From Variovorax gossypii (GTDB lineage: Bacteria; Pseudomonadota; Gammaproteobacteria; Burkholderiales; Burkholderiaceae_C), in assembly GCF_003965815.1 (NCBI RefSeq), contig NZ_RXOE01000007.1, positions 186,001-250,000 on the forward strand: a stretch of 64,000 nucleotides of DNA, in the 5' to 3' direction. Every line of letters begins with the position of its first letter. Position 1 is the first letter of the stretch. Below the pieces are notes generated by a model. That model made no database searches. It had not been told where the DNA came from and was given only the letters and a program-made list of their open reading frames with translations. Shown here in pieces: positions 1-7,821 of this stretch. The position numbers and the translations under genes were made by a program.

Positions 1-1
1 G

Positions 2-787
2 CCCGATGCGGGGCTCGACACCACCAGCCTCAAGACGCAGGCGGTGCGCCAGCCCGATGGCAGCTACCTGCTGCACGGGCGCAAGATCTGGATCTCGACC
101 GCGCAGGTGGCCGACCGCATGCTGATCCTCACGCGCACCACGCCGCTCGACCAGGTGAAGAAGCCCACGCAGGGCCTCACGCTGTTCTACACGCCGCTGG
201 ACCGCAGCAAGGTCGAGGTGCGCGAGATCCACAAGCTGGGACGCGCGGCGGTGGACTCCAACATGCTCTTCATCGACGGGCTCCACGTGCCGGAGGAAGA
301 CCGCATCGGCGAGGAAGGGCGCGGCTTCGAGTACATCCTGCACGGGCTCAACCCCGAGCGCATATTGATCGCGGCGGAAGCCATCGGCATCGGCCGTGCG
401 GCGCTGCGCATCGCCTCGCAGTACGCGCAGGAGCGCGTCGTGTTCGGCCGGCCTATCGGGCAGAACCAGGGCGTGGCGCATCCGCTGGCGCGTGCCTGGG
501 CCAATCTGGAAGCGGCGGACCTGATGATGCTCAAGGCCGCGACGCTCTACGACGCGGGCGAGCCCTGCGGCATCGAGGCCAACGCCGCCAAGTACCTCGC
601 GGCCGAGGCGGCGCACGACGCCTGCCAGAACGCCGTGCTCACGCTCGGCGGCATGGGCTATGCGAAGGAATACCATGTGGAGCGGCTGCTGCGCGAGAGC
701 TACATCCCGCGCATCGCGCCGGTGAGCCCGCAGATGATCCTGAACTTCATCGCCGAGAAGGCGCTGGGGTTGCCCAAGTCGTACTGA
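2..787 (+). CDS. Acyl-CoA dehydrogenase, C-terminal part (5' end outside window)
   Basis: FAD-dependent dehydrogenase that introduces a 2,3 double bond into an acyl-CoA. The reading frame is open to the first base of the window (…PDAGLDTTSLKT… precedes position 44), so the GTG at 44 is not the start and the gene is truncated by the window edge. The FAD/substrate region (GRKIWIS), the arginine helix of the C-terminal domain (YAQERVVFGRPIG) and the end signature (LGGMGYAKEYHVERLLRE) are present. The usual catalytic glutamate site near the C-terminus is RIAPVSPQMI, with no Glu; a Glu occurs instead in LNPERILIA, the location used by isovaleryl-CoA and long-chain dehydrogenases. Neighbouring HMG-CoA lyase is compatible with branched-chain acyl catabolism, but the substrate is not determined. 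Confidence 0.9.
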   Translation, partial: PDAGLDTTSLKTQAVRQPDGSYLLHGRKIWISTAQVADRMLILTRTTPLDQVKKPTQGLTLFYTPLDRSKVEVREIHKLGRAAVDSNMLFIDGLHVPEEDRIGEEGRGFEYILHGLNPERILIAAEAIGIGRAALRIASQYAQERVVFGRPIGQNQGVAHPLARAWANLEAADLMMLKAATLYDAGEPCGIEANAAKYLAAEAAHDACQNAVLTLGGMGYAKEYHVERLLRESYIPRIAPVSPQMILNFIAEKALGLPKSY

Positions 788-804
788 TCTCTTCCTTTCG
801 AGCC

Positions 805-1101
805 ATGAACACCGTCACTCGCCATCTCGTGATCCGCGGCCTCGTGCAGGGCGTTGGCTACCGCTGGTCGATGGTGCAGGCCGCGCGGCGGTTCGGCGTG
901 CGCGGCTGGGTGCGCAACCGGCGCGACGGCAGCGTGGAGGCGCTTGCCGCAGGCGAGGCCGGCGCAGTGGAGGCTTTGGTGCGCTGGGCGCATCAGGGGC
1001 CGGACGGTGCGCGCGTCGATGCCGTGGACCTGGGCGACATGGTCGGCGCCAGGCCGGCGGACGACCTGCCCGAAGGCTTCGAGCAGCGCGAAACCGTTTA
1101 G
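805..1101 (+). CDS. acyP: Acylphosphatase
   Basis: Small cytosolic enzyme hydrolysing carboxyl-phosphate bonds of acyl phosphates. The 98-residue product has the complete family signature: the phosphate-binding loop GLVQGVGYRW near residues 12-21, whose Arg is catalytic, and GWVRNRRDGSVEA near 33-45, whose Asn is the second catalytic residue. Length matches the family (about 90-100 residues). It begins 17 bases after the upstream dehydrogenase stop and may be co-transcribed with it. The physiological substrate of bacterial acylphosphatases is generally uncertain. Confidence 0.93.
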   Translation: MNTVTRHLVIRGLVQGVGYRWSMVQAARRFGVRGWVRNRRDGSVEALAAGEAGAVEALVRWAHQGPDGARVDAVDLGDMVGARPADDLPEGFEQRETV

Positions 1102-1259
1102 CCGGCTCTTCCCGCCGCCGGTGCCGCGCGGCTGGCACCATTTGCAACGCCACAGGCACGCATTGCTACCTTCCGCCGCTTGTGTACCAGGCAGGGTATT
1201 TCCATGTGGCCGACAATCGGAGGCGGTCTTCCATCCTCCTGCGATACAAGAGACATCCC

Positions 1260-2180
1260 ATGAAACTCCCCACCAAAGTCAGCCTCGTCGACGTCGGCCC
1301 GCGCGACGGCCTGCAGAACGAAAAGCAGCCCGTCTCCGCCGAAGTGAAGATCGGCCTCGTGCACCGCCTGCAGGACGCGGGCCTGAAGGAGATCGAGGTC
1401 ACCAGCTTCGTGAGTCCCAAGTGGGTGCCGCAGATGGCCGACAACGCCGAGGTGATGCACGGCATCCGGCGCAAGCCCGGCGTGCGCTACTCGGTGCTCA
1501 CGCCCAACATGAAGGGCTTCGAGGCGGCCATCGCCGCACCGCGCGAGGAATGGCCCGACGAGATCGTGGTGTTCGGCGCCGCGAGCGAGGCCTTCAGCCA
1601 GAAGAACATCAACTGCTCCATCGCCGAGAGCATCGAGCGCTTCGCGCCCGTGGTGGCCGCGGCGCTCGAGAAGGGCATCCAGGTGCGCGGCGCCATGTCG
1701 TGCACGGTCGGCTGCCCTTATGAGGGCGAGATCGCGCCGGCCAAGGTCGGCTACCTCGCGCAACTGATGAAGGGCATCGGCGTGCAGCGCGTGGACGTGG
1801 CCGACACCATCGGCGTGGGCACGCCGCGCAAGGTGCAGGCGGCCATGGAGGCCACGCTGGCGCACTTCGATGTCGACGCCATCTCCGGCCACTTCCATGA
1901 CACCTACGGGCAGGCGCTGGTCAACACGCTGGCGGCGCTCGAGCTGGGCGTGTGGAACTTCCAGTCGTCCTCGGCCGGCCTGGGCGGCTGCCCCTACGCC
2001 AAGGGCGCGACGGGCAACGTGGCGACGGAAGACGTGGTCTACATGCTGCACGGCATGGGCATCGAGACCGGCATCGACCTCGACAGGCTGATCGACGCGG
2101 GCGTCTACATCAGCGAGGCATTGGGCCGCGAGCCGAACTCGCGCGCCTCGAAGGCCATCCGCACCAAGCGCGCCGGCTGA
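1260..2180 (+). CDS. mvaB: Hydroxymethylglutaryl-CoA lyase
   Basis: Cleaves HMG-CoA to acetyl-CoA and acetoacetate, the last step of leucine degradation. The 306-residue TIM-barrel protein starts with the HMGL-like motif VDVGPRDGLQNE, has the metal-site HFHDTYGQ, and carries the catalytic cysteine loop GGCPYAKGATGN near the C-terminus, all diagnostic. An in-frame extension to 1182 exists but encodes residues not found at the start of this family; the ATG at 1260 begins MKLPTKVSLVDVG and is preferred. Lies downstream of an acyl-CoA dehydrogenase and acylphosphatase in the same direction. Confidence 0.95.
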   Translation: MKLPTKVSLVDVGPRDGLQNEKQPVSAEVKIGLVHRLQDAGLKEIEVTSFVSPKWVPQMADNAEVMHGIRRKPGVRYSVLTPNMKGFEAAIAAPREEWPDEIVVFGAASEAFSQKNINCSIAESIERFAPVVAAALEKGIQVRGAMSCTVGCPYEGEIAPAKVGYLAQLMKGIGVQRVDVADTIGVGTPRKVQAAMEATLAHFDVDAISGHFHDTYGQALVNTLAALELGVWNFQSSSAGLGGCPYAKGATGNVATEDVVYMLHGMGIETGIDLDRLIDAGVYISEALGREPNSRASKAIRTKRAG

Positions 2181-2220
2181 AGCGCATCGCAAACCAAAGG
2201 AAGAAAGAAGAGGAACAAGC

Positions 2221-2859
2221 GTGGACCTGCATGTCTGGCTCGCATTCCTGGTGGCGAGCTGCGTCATCGCCGTGTCGCCCGGCTCGGGCGCCGTGCTCAG
2301 CATGAGCCATGGCCTCAGCTACGGTGTGCGCCGCACCACGGCGACCATCGTCGGGCTCCAGCTGGGGCTCGCCGTGATCCTGCTGGTGGCCGGCCTCGGC
2401 GTGGGCGCGGTGCTCACCGCCTCGGCCACGGCCTTCACGGTCATCAAGGTGGTCGGCGCGTGCTACCTGCTGTGGCTGGGCTGGCGCCAGTGGCGCGCGC
2501 CCGTCGCGAAGGCTGAAGGCAATGCGCAGGAGGCGTCGGCCGAGCCCGACCTCACGGCCTCGCAGCGCGTGCTGCGCGGCTTCCTGACCAACGTGACCAA
2601 CCCCAAGGGCATCGTCTTCATGGCGGCCGTGCTGCCGCAGTTCATCCAGCCGACGCGGCCCCTGTGGCTGCAACTGCTGGTGCTGCTGGCCACGACGGTG
2701 ATGGTCGACGTGACCGTGATGCACGGCTATGCCTGGCTGGCGGCGCGGCTGCAGGGCATGCTTCGCAGCGTGCGCGCACGGCGCGCGCAGAACCGCGTCT
2801 TCGGCGGCGTGCTGATGGCGATGGGCGCGTTCCTGTTCATGTTCAAGCGCAGCGCCTGA
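2221..2859 (+). CDS. LysE/RhtB family translocator (amino-acid exporter)
   Basis: Inner-membrane exporter of the LysE superfamily; members export basic or neutral amino acids and related compounds. The 212-residue protein has the family N-terminus (VSPGSGAVLSMSHGLSYG) and about six hydrophobic segments, including CYLLWLGWRQW typical of segment 3 and NPKGIVFMAAVLPQF in the middle. Start is a GTG at 2221 with a strong purine-rich ribosome site (AAAGGAAG/AGAGGAA) just upstream. Substrate cannot be told from sequence. It follows mvaB by 40 bases and could be in the same transcript. Confidence 0.9.
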   Translation: MDLHVWLAFLVASCVIAVSPGSGAVLSMSHGLSYGVRRTTATIVGLQLGLAVILLVAGLGVGAVLTASATAFTVIKVVGACYLLWLGWRQWRAPVAKAEGNAQEASAEPDLTASQRVLRGFLTNVTNPKGIVFMAAVLPQFIQPTRPLWLQLLVLLATTVMVDVTVMHGYAWLAARLQGMLRSVRARRAQNRVFGGVLMAMGAFLFMFKRSA

Positions 2860-2916
2860 GCGGCGCTCGACGCCGCTCTACCGCCAGTCTGGCGACAGCC
2901 TGATAGATTCGAATCC

Positions 2917-3405
2917 ATGTGCGGTTCTGAACTCCAATCCCTCCCCGAAGGCGTCCGGCGCGTTTCCCGCGCGCTGCAGGATGCCGGTCATCCCCATTCC
3001 CCACGCATGCTCGATGACGCCTGCCGCACTGCGCAGCAGGCGGCCGACGCGCTCGGCATCTCGGTCGGCCAGATCGCCAAGAGCATCATCTTCCGGCGCA
3101 AGAGCGATGAAGTGGCGGTGCTCGTCATCACCTCGGGCGACAAGCGCGTGGACGAGAAGAAGGTCGACGCGCTGGTCGGCAAGACCGGCCGCGCCGACGC
3201 CGACTTCGTGAAGGCGCGCACCGGCTTCACCATCGGCGGCGTGTCGCCCGTGGGTCATGTGACGCCGCCCGTGGTGCTGATCGACCGCGAGCTGTTCCGC
3301 TTCGAGGAAATCTGGGCCGCGGCCGGCCATCCGCATGCGGTGTTCCAGCTTCGCCCGCACGACCTCGAGAAGCTCACCGGCGCGCCGGTGGCCGACGTGG
3401 TGTGA
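2917..3405 (+). CDS. YbaK/EbsC family aminoacyl-tRNA deacylase
   Basis: Predicted to hydrolyse mischarged aminoacyl-tRNAs in trans (YbaK acts on Cys-tRNA(Pro); relatives act on Ala- or Ser-charged tRNAs). The 162-residue product has the YbaK fold hallmarks: QIAKSIIFRR with the conserved Lys, and GGVSPVGH for the substrate-binding loop. First gene of a three-gene set in which each start overlaps the preceding stop by four bases (GTGA at 3402, ATGA at 3674), implying translational coupling. Which tRNA is edited is not determined. Confidence 0.88.
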   Translation: MCGSELQSLPEGVRRVSRALQDAGHPHSPRMLDDACRTAQQAADALGISVGQIAKSIIFRRKSDEVAVLVITSGDKRVDEKKVDALVGKTGRADADFVKARTGFTIGGVSPVGHVTPPVVLIDRELFRFEEIWAAAGHPHAVFQLRPHDLEKLTGAPVADVV

Positions 3406-3677
3406 ATTTCGCGGAAGCCGAGACGCTTGCCGAACGCGCCGCGGCCGTGCAGGCCATGGTGGAAGACGTGCCCTCGCCGTGCTCGTCGGTCTGTCGCATG
3501 GACCGCCTGAGCGGCTTCTGCGAAGGCTGCCTGCGCACCATTCCCGAGATCGCGGGCTGGAGCAGGATGGAAGACGAAACCCGGCGCCACGTGTGGCGCG
3601 CGATAGAGTTGCGTGCCAAGGCCGGCATCTGGCGGGCTCCAGACGGCACAAGCGACACAGGAGACAGGCACGCATGA
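3402..3677 (+). CDS. DUF1289 domain protein (YdhL-like, four conserved Cys)
   Basis: A 91-residue protein of the DUF1289/YdhL family, function unknown. The defining cysteine pattern is visible: SPCSSVCRMD followed by FCEGCLRTIPEIAGW, suggesting a small metal- or Fe-S-binding module. GTG start overlaps the stop of the YbaK-like gene (GTGA), and its own stop overlaps the ATG of the next gene (ATGA), so translation of the three is probably coupled. The tail after residue 70 is variable. Confidence 0.85.
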   Translation: MNFAEAETLAERAAAVQAMVEDVPSPCSSVCRMDRLSGFCEGCLRTIPEIAGWSRMEDETRRHVWRAIELRAKAGIWRAPDGTSDTGDRHA

Positions 3678-4321
3678 AGCACATCGACTTCCATCTGGAC
3701 TTCATCTCGCCCTACGCGCACCTCGCCTTCGAGCACCTGCCCGAGGCGCTGGAAGGCCTGAGCTACAGCGTGGCCTACAAGCCGGTGCTGCTGGGCGCGC
3801 TGCTCAAGCAGCACGGCCAGCTCGGCCCGGCCGAGATCCCGTCGAAGCGCAGCTGGACCTACCGCCACGTGCTCTGGCTGGGCCACACGCACGGCATCGA
3901 GATCCAGATGCCGGCCTCGCATCCCTACAACCCGCTGCCGCACCTGCGGCTCGCGGTGTCCACGGGCGACGACGGCAGCATCAGCCGCCTCGCGGCCGAG
4001 ACCATCTTCCGCCACGTGTGGCGCGGCGGTGAGGATGCGGGCGATGCCGCGCGCCTTGCCGCGCTCGCCGCGCAGCTCAAGCCGAAGCGCGACGCGAACA
4101 GCGACGAGAGCAAGGCCCTGCTCAAGCGCAACACCGACGAAGCGCTGCAGCAGGGCGTGTTCGGCACGCCTTCCTACGTGGTCGACGGCCGCCTGTTCTG
4201 GGGCTTCGACGGCCTGCAGATGCTGCGCGCATATCTGAAGGGCGATGCCTGGTTCGACGGTCCGCAATGGGCCTCGGCGGACCAGCGCCCGGCCTTGCTG
4301 CGCGGCAGCAAACCGGCCTGA
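3674..4321 (+). CDS. 2-hydroxychromene-2-carboxylate isomerase-like protein (DsbA/kappa-GST fold)
   Basis: A 215-residue thioredoxin-fold protein of the HCCA isomerase/NahD group. Known members use glutathione to isomerise hydroxychromene carboxylate in naphthalene degradation; many genomic homologues have no proven substrate. The N-terminus DFHLDFISPYAHLAFEHL has the Ser (FISPY) that replaces the DsbA cysteine, and GVFGTPSYVVDGRLFWG near residue 160-176 is the family cis-Pro loop and substrate region. No aromatic-degradation genes lie nearby, so the specific role is open. Third member of the overlapping 2917-4321 gene set. Confidence 0.85.
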   Translation: MKHIDFHLDFISPYAHLAFEHLPEALEGLSYSVAYKPVLLGALLKQHGQLGPAEIPSKRSWTYRHVLWLGHTHGIEIQMPASHPYNPLPHLRLAVSTGDDGSISRLAAETIFRHVWRGGEDAGDAARLAALAAQLKPKRDANSDESKALLKRNTDEALQQGVFGTPSYVVDGRLFWGFDGLQMLRAYLKGDAWFDGPQWASADQRPALLRGSKPA

Positions 4322-4497
4322 GTACAAACCCGCGCAAGGGCCCGATTTCTTACAAGCTGAAACGCGCCCCGCGGGTTTCACCCTAATCCGTAAGCACCGG
4401 TTCAGTTTCGCGAAAGGCTCGGGTCAGTCGCGCCTCCAAGAATGCCTCACGGTCCCGAATGCCGGGAACGAATGTACGCATACACAGGAGACGACCA

Positions 4498-6192
4498 ATG
4501 GCAGCCACACTAGATTCGAGGGGAGTGCCGCATCCGGCCCCCCGGCCCATGTCCTCGGAGGAGAAGAAAGTCATCTTCGCCTCCTCGCTCGGCACCGTGT
4601 TCGAGTGGTACGACTTCTATCTCTACGGCTCGCTGGCCGCGATCATCGCGAAGCAGTTCTTCAGCGGCCTGGATGCGGGCGCCGCCTTCATCTTCGCGCT
4701 GCTGGCCTTCGCCGCCGGCTTCCTGGTGCGTCCGTTCGGCGCCATCGTGTTCGGCCGCCTGGGCGACATGATCGGGCGCAAGTACACCTTCCTGGTGACG
4801 ATCCTGATCATGGGCCTGTCGACCTTCATCGTCGGCCTGCTGCCGAGCTACGCGACCATCGGCGTCGCGGCGCCGGTGATCCTGATCGCGCTGCGCATGC
4901 TGCAGGGCCTCGCGCTCGGCGGCGAGTACGGCGGTGCCGCCACCTACGTGGCCGAGCACTCGCCGCACGGCAAGCGCGGCGCCTACACCTCGTGGATCCA
5001 GACCACCGCCACGCTCGGCCTGTTCCTGAGCCTGCTGGTGATCCTGGGCGTGCGCGAGTTCATGGGTGAAGCGGCATTCAACGACTGGGGCTGGCGCATT
5101 CCGTTCCTGGTGTCGATCCTGCTGCTGGGCATCTCGGTGTGGATCCGCCTGACGCTGTCGGAGTCGCCCGCCTTCCAGAAGATGAAGGCAGAGGGCAAGA
5201 CCTCGAAGGCGCCGCTGTCCGAGTCCTTCGGCCAGTGGAAGAACCTGAAGATCGTGATCCTGGCGCTGGTGGGCCTGACGGCCGGCCAGGCAGTGGTCTG
5301 GTATTCGGGCCAGTTCTACGCGCTGTTCTTCCTGACGGCACAGCTGAAGGTCGACGCGACCACGGCCAACCTGATGATCGCCGCGGCACTGCTGCTGGGC
5401 ACGCCCTTCTTCGTGGTGTTCGGCACGCTGTCGGACAAGATCGGCCGCAAGCCCATCATCATGGCCGGCTGCCTGCTGGCCGTGGTCACCTACTTCCCGG
5501 TCTTCAAGATGCTGACCGAGGCCGCCAACCCCGACCTCGCCCGCGCACAGGCCACGGCCGGCGTGACGGTGACGGCCGATCCGGCGACCTGCTCGTTCCA
5601 GGGCAACCCGGTGGCCCGCGAGATCGACTTCCGCAGCTCGTGCGACATCGCCAAGCGCTACCTCGTGCAGAACTCGGTGAGCTATGAGAACGTGGCCGGC
5701 GCGCCGGGCTCGAAGGCCGTCGTGAAGATCGGCGACAAGACGGTCGAGGCGCCCGTGGGTACTGTCGTGAACTCCAAGTTCGACGAGAACTCCGTCAAGG
5801 AGATCGCCGCGTTCAAGAAGGGCGTTGCCGAAGACCTGAAGGTCGCGGGCTATCCGGCCAAGGCCGACCCCGCCAAGATCAACAAGGTGCTGACCATCGT
5901 GCTGCTGTTCTGGCTGGTGCTGCTGGTGACCATGGTCTACGGCCCGATCGCCGCGATGCTGGTGGAGCTGTTCCCCACGCGCATCCGCTACACCTCGATG
6001 AGCCTGCCGTACCACATCGGCAACGGCTGGTTCGGCGGCCTGCTGCCGACCACTGCCTTCGCCATCGTTGCCTCCACCGGCAACATGTTCAACGGCCTGT
6101 GGTATCCGATCATCATCGCCGGCATCACGCTGGTGGTGGGCACGCTCTTCATCCGCGAGACGAAGGACGTGGACATCTACGCCAACGACTGA
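4498..6192 (+). CDS. MHS-family MFS symporter (metabolite:H+), with large internal insert
   Basis: Inner-membrane importer of the metabolite:H+ symporter branch of the major facilitator superfamily (ProP, KgtP, ShiA relatives). It shows SLGTVFEWYDFYLYG at the first helix, the loop motif FGRLGDMIGRKYTF, GGEYGGAATYVAEH in helix 5 and a second DKIGRKP motif near residue 315. At 564 residues it is about 120 longer than usual because of a hydrophilic segment (residues about 340-460) before the late helices, containing two cysteines. Start at 4498 has a good site (ACAGGAG, 7 bases upstream); the ATG at 4459 lacks one. Substrate unknown. Confidence 0.9.
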   Translation: MAATLDSRGVPHPAPRPMSSEEKKVIFASSLGTVFEWYDFYLYGSLAAIIAKQFFSGLDAGAAFIFALLAFAAGFLVRPFGAIVFGRLGDMIGRKYTFLVTILIMGLSTFIVGLLPSYATIGVAAPVILIALRMLQGLALGGEYGGAATYVAEHSPHGKRGAYTSWIQTTATLGLFLSLLVILGVREFMGEAAFNDWGWRIPFLVSILLLGISVWIRLTLSESPAFQKMKAEGKTSKAPLSESFGQWKNLKIVILALVGLTAGQAVVWYSGQFYALFFLTAQLKVDATTANLMIAAALLLGTPFFVVFGTLSDKIGRKPIIMAGCLLAVVTYFPVFKMLTEAANPDLARAQATAGVTVTADPATCSFQGNPVAREIDFRSSCDIAKRYLVQNSVSYENVAGAPGSKAVVKIGDKTVEAPVGTVVNSKFDENSVKEIAAFKKGVAEDLKVAGYPAKADPAKINKVLTIVLLFWLVLLVTMVYGPIAAMLVELFPTRIRYTSMSLPYHIGNGWFGGLLPTTAFAIVASTGNMFNGLWYPIIIAGITLVVGTLFIRETKDVDIYAND

Positions 6193-6248
6193 TCGTCGCG
6201 AACAAGAGCAAGACAAAAGGAGGGCGCCGCGCCCTCCGTTCAACAAAG

Positions 6249-6282
6249 AGGCTTCATGCCGACCGCATGAGGCCTTTTTCTT
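6249..6282 (+). terminator. Rho-independent terminator after the MHS symporter
   Basis: An 11-bp stem (AGGCTTCATGC / GCATGAGGCCT, one G-T pair) with a five-base loop is followed by TTTTTCTT. A second GC-rich inverted repeat (GGAGGGCGC / GCGCCCTCC) sits just before it at 6219-6237. The terminator falls between the symporter and the small membrane protein gene at 6306. Confidence 0.8.
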
Positions 6283-6305
6283 GAACCATCCAGGAGACAA
6301 AACCC

Positions 6306-6455
6306 ATGTGGAAACTCGTCGTCGGCTTCGTCATCTTCGCCGCCATTGCCCTGTACGTGATCTCGAAGGCCGGTGACAAGGTCGACATGTCGGGCGAGAA
6401 GCATGGTGGCGACACCACCACGCACGAGCCGGCGCCCGCCGCCGCGCCGAAGTAA
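6306..6455 (+). CDS. Small single-pass membrane protein, 49 residues
   Basis: An ATG at 6306 is preceded by a near-ideal ribosome site (CAGGAGAC, spacing about 8) and opens a 49-codon frame ending in TAA at 6455. The product begins MWKLVVGFVIFAAIALYVISK, one hydrophobic helix (residues 3-19), followed by a charged, Gly/His-containing tail and an Ala/Pro-rich end (PAPAAAPK). I do not recognise a family. It lies after the terminator of the MHS symporter, so it is either read through or has its own promoter. The strong start site and codon use like its neighbours support a real gene. Confidence 0.65.
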   Translation: MWKLVVGFVIFAAIALYVISKAGDKVDMSGEKHGGDTTTHEPAPAAAPK

Positions 6456-6533
6456 ACCCGAAGATTCATGCGGAACACCGCGGAACCGGCTTTGCCGGGC
6501 CGCAGGTGTTGCCCCGGGGTTGGGGGGCGACCC

Positions 6534-7646
6534 CTACCTCTTGAAGCGGCCGTCGCTCACGATCGACAGGTCGACGTAGTCGATGCCGGTGTGGTCGGTC
6601 GGCGAGTAGCTGATGTCGAGTCCGCCTCCCACGTCGTACTGGAAGGCGTTCAGCGTGGCGATGAGCTTCGCGCGCGTGGGCTTCGGGCCGGTGCGGCGCA
6701 GCGCCTCCACCATCACCTTGGTGGCGACGAAGCCTTCGAGCAGCGCGGGCGACAGCTCGTTCTGGCCCTTGGCCTTGGCCAGCGCCAGCGCTTCCTTGAT
6801 GAGCGGATGGCCGAACGAGCGTTCGTAGGGCAGCACCTGCGTGACGATCACGCCCGCGCTCGCCGAGCCTAGTTCCTTGATGAAGCCCGAGGCCGCGTTG
6901 TTCGACAGCGTGATGATCTGCGCCGCCGAGCCCGCGGCGCGCAGCGCCTTCACGCCGTCGGTGACGGCCGTGCCCGAGCCGATCCACAGCACCGCCTGCG
7001 CGTTCGCCTTGGTGAGCTGCGGCACGATGGTCGCGTAGTCGGGCTTGTTGCGGTCGGCCAGCGCCACCACGGCCGGCTTCAGGTTGGCCTTCTCGAAGCC
7101 CTTGTTCGCGCCTTCCATCGCGTCCTTGCCGAAGGAGTCGTCGGCCTGCACGACCGCGATGCGCTGGATGCCCGTGGTCTGCAGGTGCTGCACCGCCTTC
7201 TCGGCCTCGCGCTGGTAGGTCGAGCGCACGTTGAAGATGTTCTTCTGCAGCGGCTTGTGCAGCGCCATCGCGCCCGTCGAGGGGCCGACCAGCGCCACGC
7301 CGTACTTGTCGAGCAGCGGGATCACCGCGAGCGTGTTGGGCGTGCCGCGGTTGAGCAGCAGCGCGAGCACCTTCTTGTCCTCGATGAGCACGCGCGTGTT
7401 CTCCAGCGAGCGCTTGGCGTCGAGGCCGTCGTCCATGCGGATCATCTCGATCTGCTCGCCGTTGATGCCGCCCTGGGCGTTGACCTGGTCGATGACCAGC
7501 TGCGAGCCCATGATGGTTTCCTTGACGCTGGCCGCCACCGGGCCCGAGAGGTCGGCGGACTGGCCGATCAGGATCTGGGCCGAAGCACCCGGCGCCGCCA
7601 TGGCCAGGAGCAGCGCAACGGCGCAGGACGTGAACGTCTTCTTCAT
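6534..7646 (-). CDS. ABC transporter substrate-binding protein, LivK/branched-chain amino acid type (copy 1)
   Basis: Periplasmic binding protein of the Leu/Ile/Val-binding type (periplasmic binding protein type 1 fold). The 370-residue product begins MKKTFTSCAVALLLAM…ASAQ, a Sec signal peptide; the mature part starts ILIGQSADLSGPVAASVKE and has the ligand-site stretch GPSTGAMALHKPLQ. Start at 7646 is chosen over 7733 because it gives the signal peptide and has AAAGG upstream. It is closely similar over its full length to the protein at 7822-8934. No permease or ATPase genes are near, so it is an orphan receptor; ligand unknown. Confidence 0.88.
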   Translation of the reverse strand: MKKTFTSCAVALLLAMAAPGASAQILIGQSADLSGPVAASVKETIMGSQLVIDQVNAQGGINGEQIEMIRMDDGLDAKRSLENTRVLIEDKKVLALLLNRGTPNTLAVIPLLDKYGVALVGPSTGAMALHKPLQKNIFNVRSTYQREAEKAVQHLQTTGIQRIAVVQADDSFGKDAMEGANKGFEKANLKPAVVALADRNKPDYATIVPQLTKANAQAVLWIGSGTAVTDGVKALRAAGSAAQIITLSNNAASGFIKELGSASAGVIVTQVLPYERSFGHPLIKEALALAKAKGQNELSPALLEGFVATKVMVEALRRTGPKPTRAKLIATLNAFQYDVGGGLDISYSPTDHTGIDYVDLSIVSDGRFKR

Positions 7647-7760
7647 CGAGCAAAGCCTTTCCACGAAGCGGGGTGCTTCTGTCAACAGGTGTGTAATGTG
7701 TTGCTGAACGTCACAGATCGCTAGCTCGCGCAAACCCTGTCAGACCAAGGTTTTCAGGCG

Positions 7761-7792
7761 AAAAAAAAGCCCGCCGGTTCGCACCGGCGGGC
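7761..7792 (-). terminator. Rho-independent terminator of the 7822-8934 gene
   Basis: Read on the minus strand: a perfect 10-bp stem (GCCCGCCGGT / ACCGGCGGGC) with a four-base loop followed by eight T. It separates transcription of the two tandem binding-protein genes. Confidence 0.9.
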
Positions 7793-7821
7793 CTGTGGAA
7801 ACGCCCTCTGGGGGCGGGGAC

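Noticed and set aside
3674..4321. DsbA thiol oxidoreductase
   Set aside because: The CxxC active site is absent; FISPY with Ser matches HCCA isomerase-like proteins.
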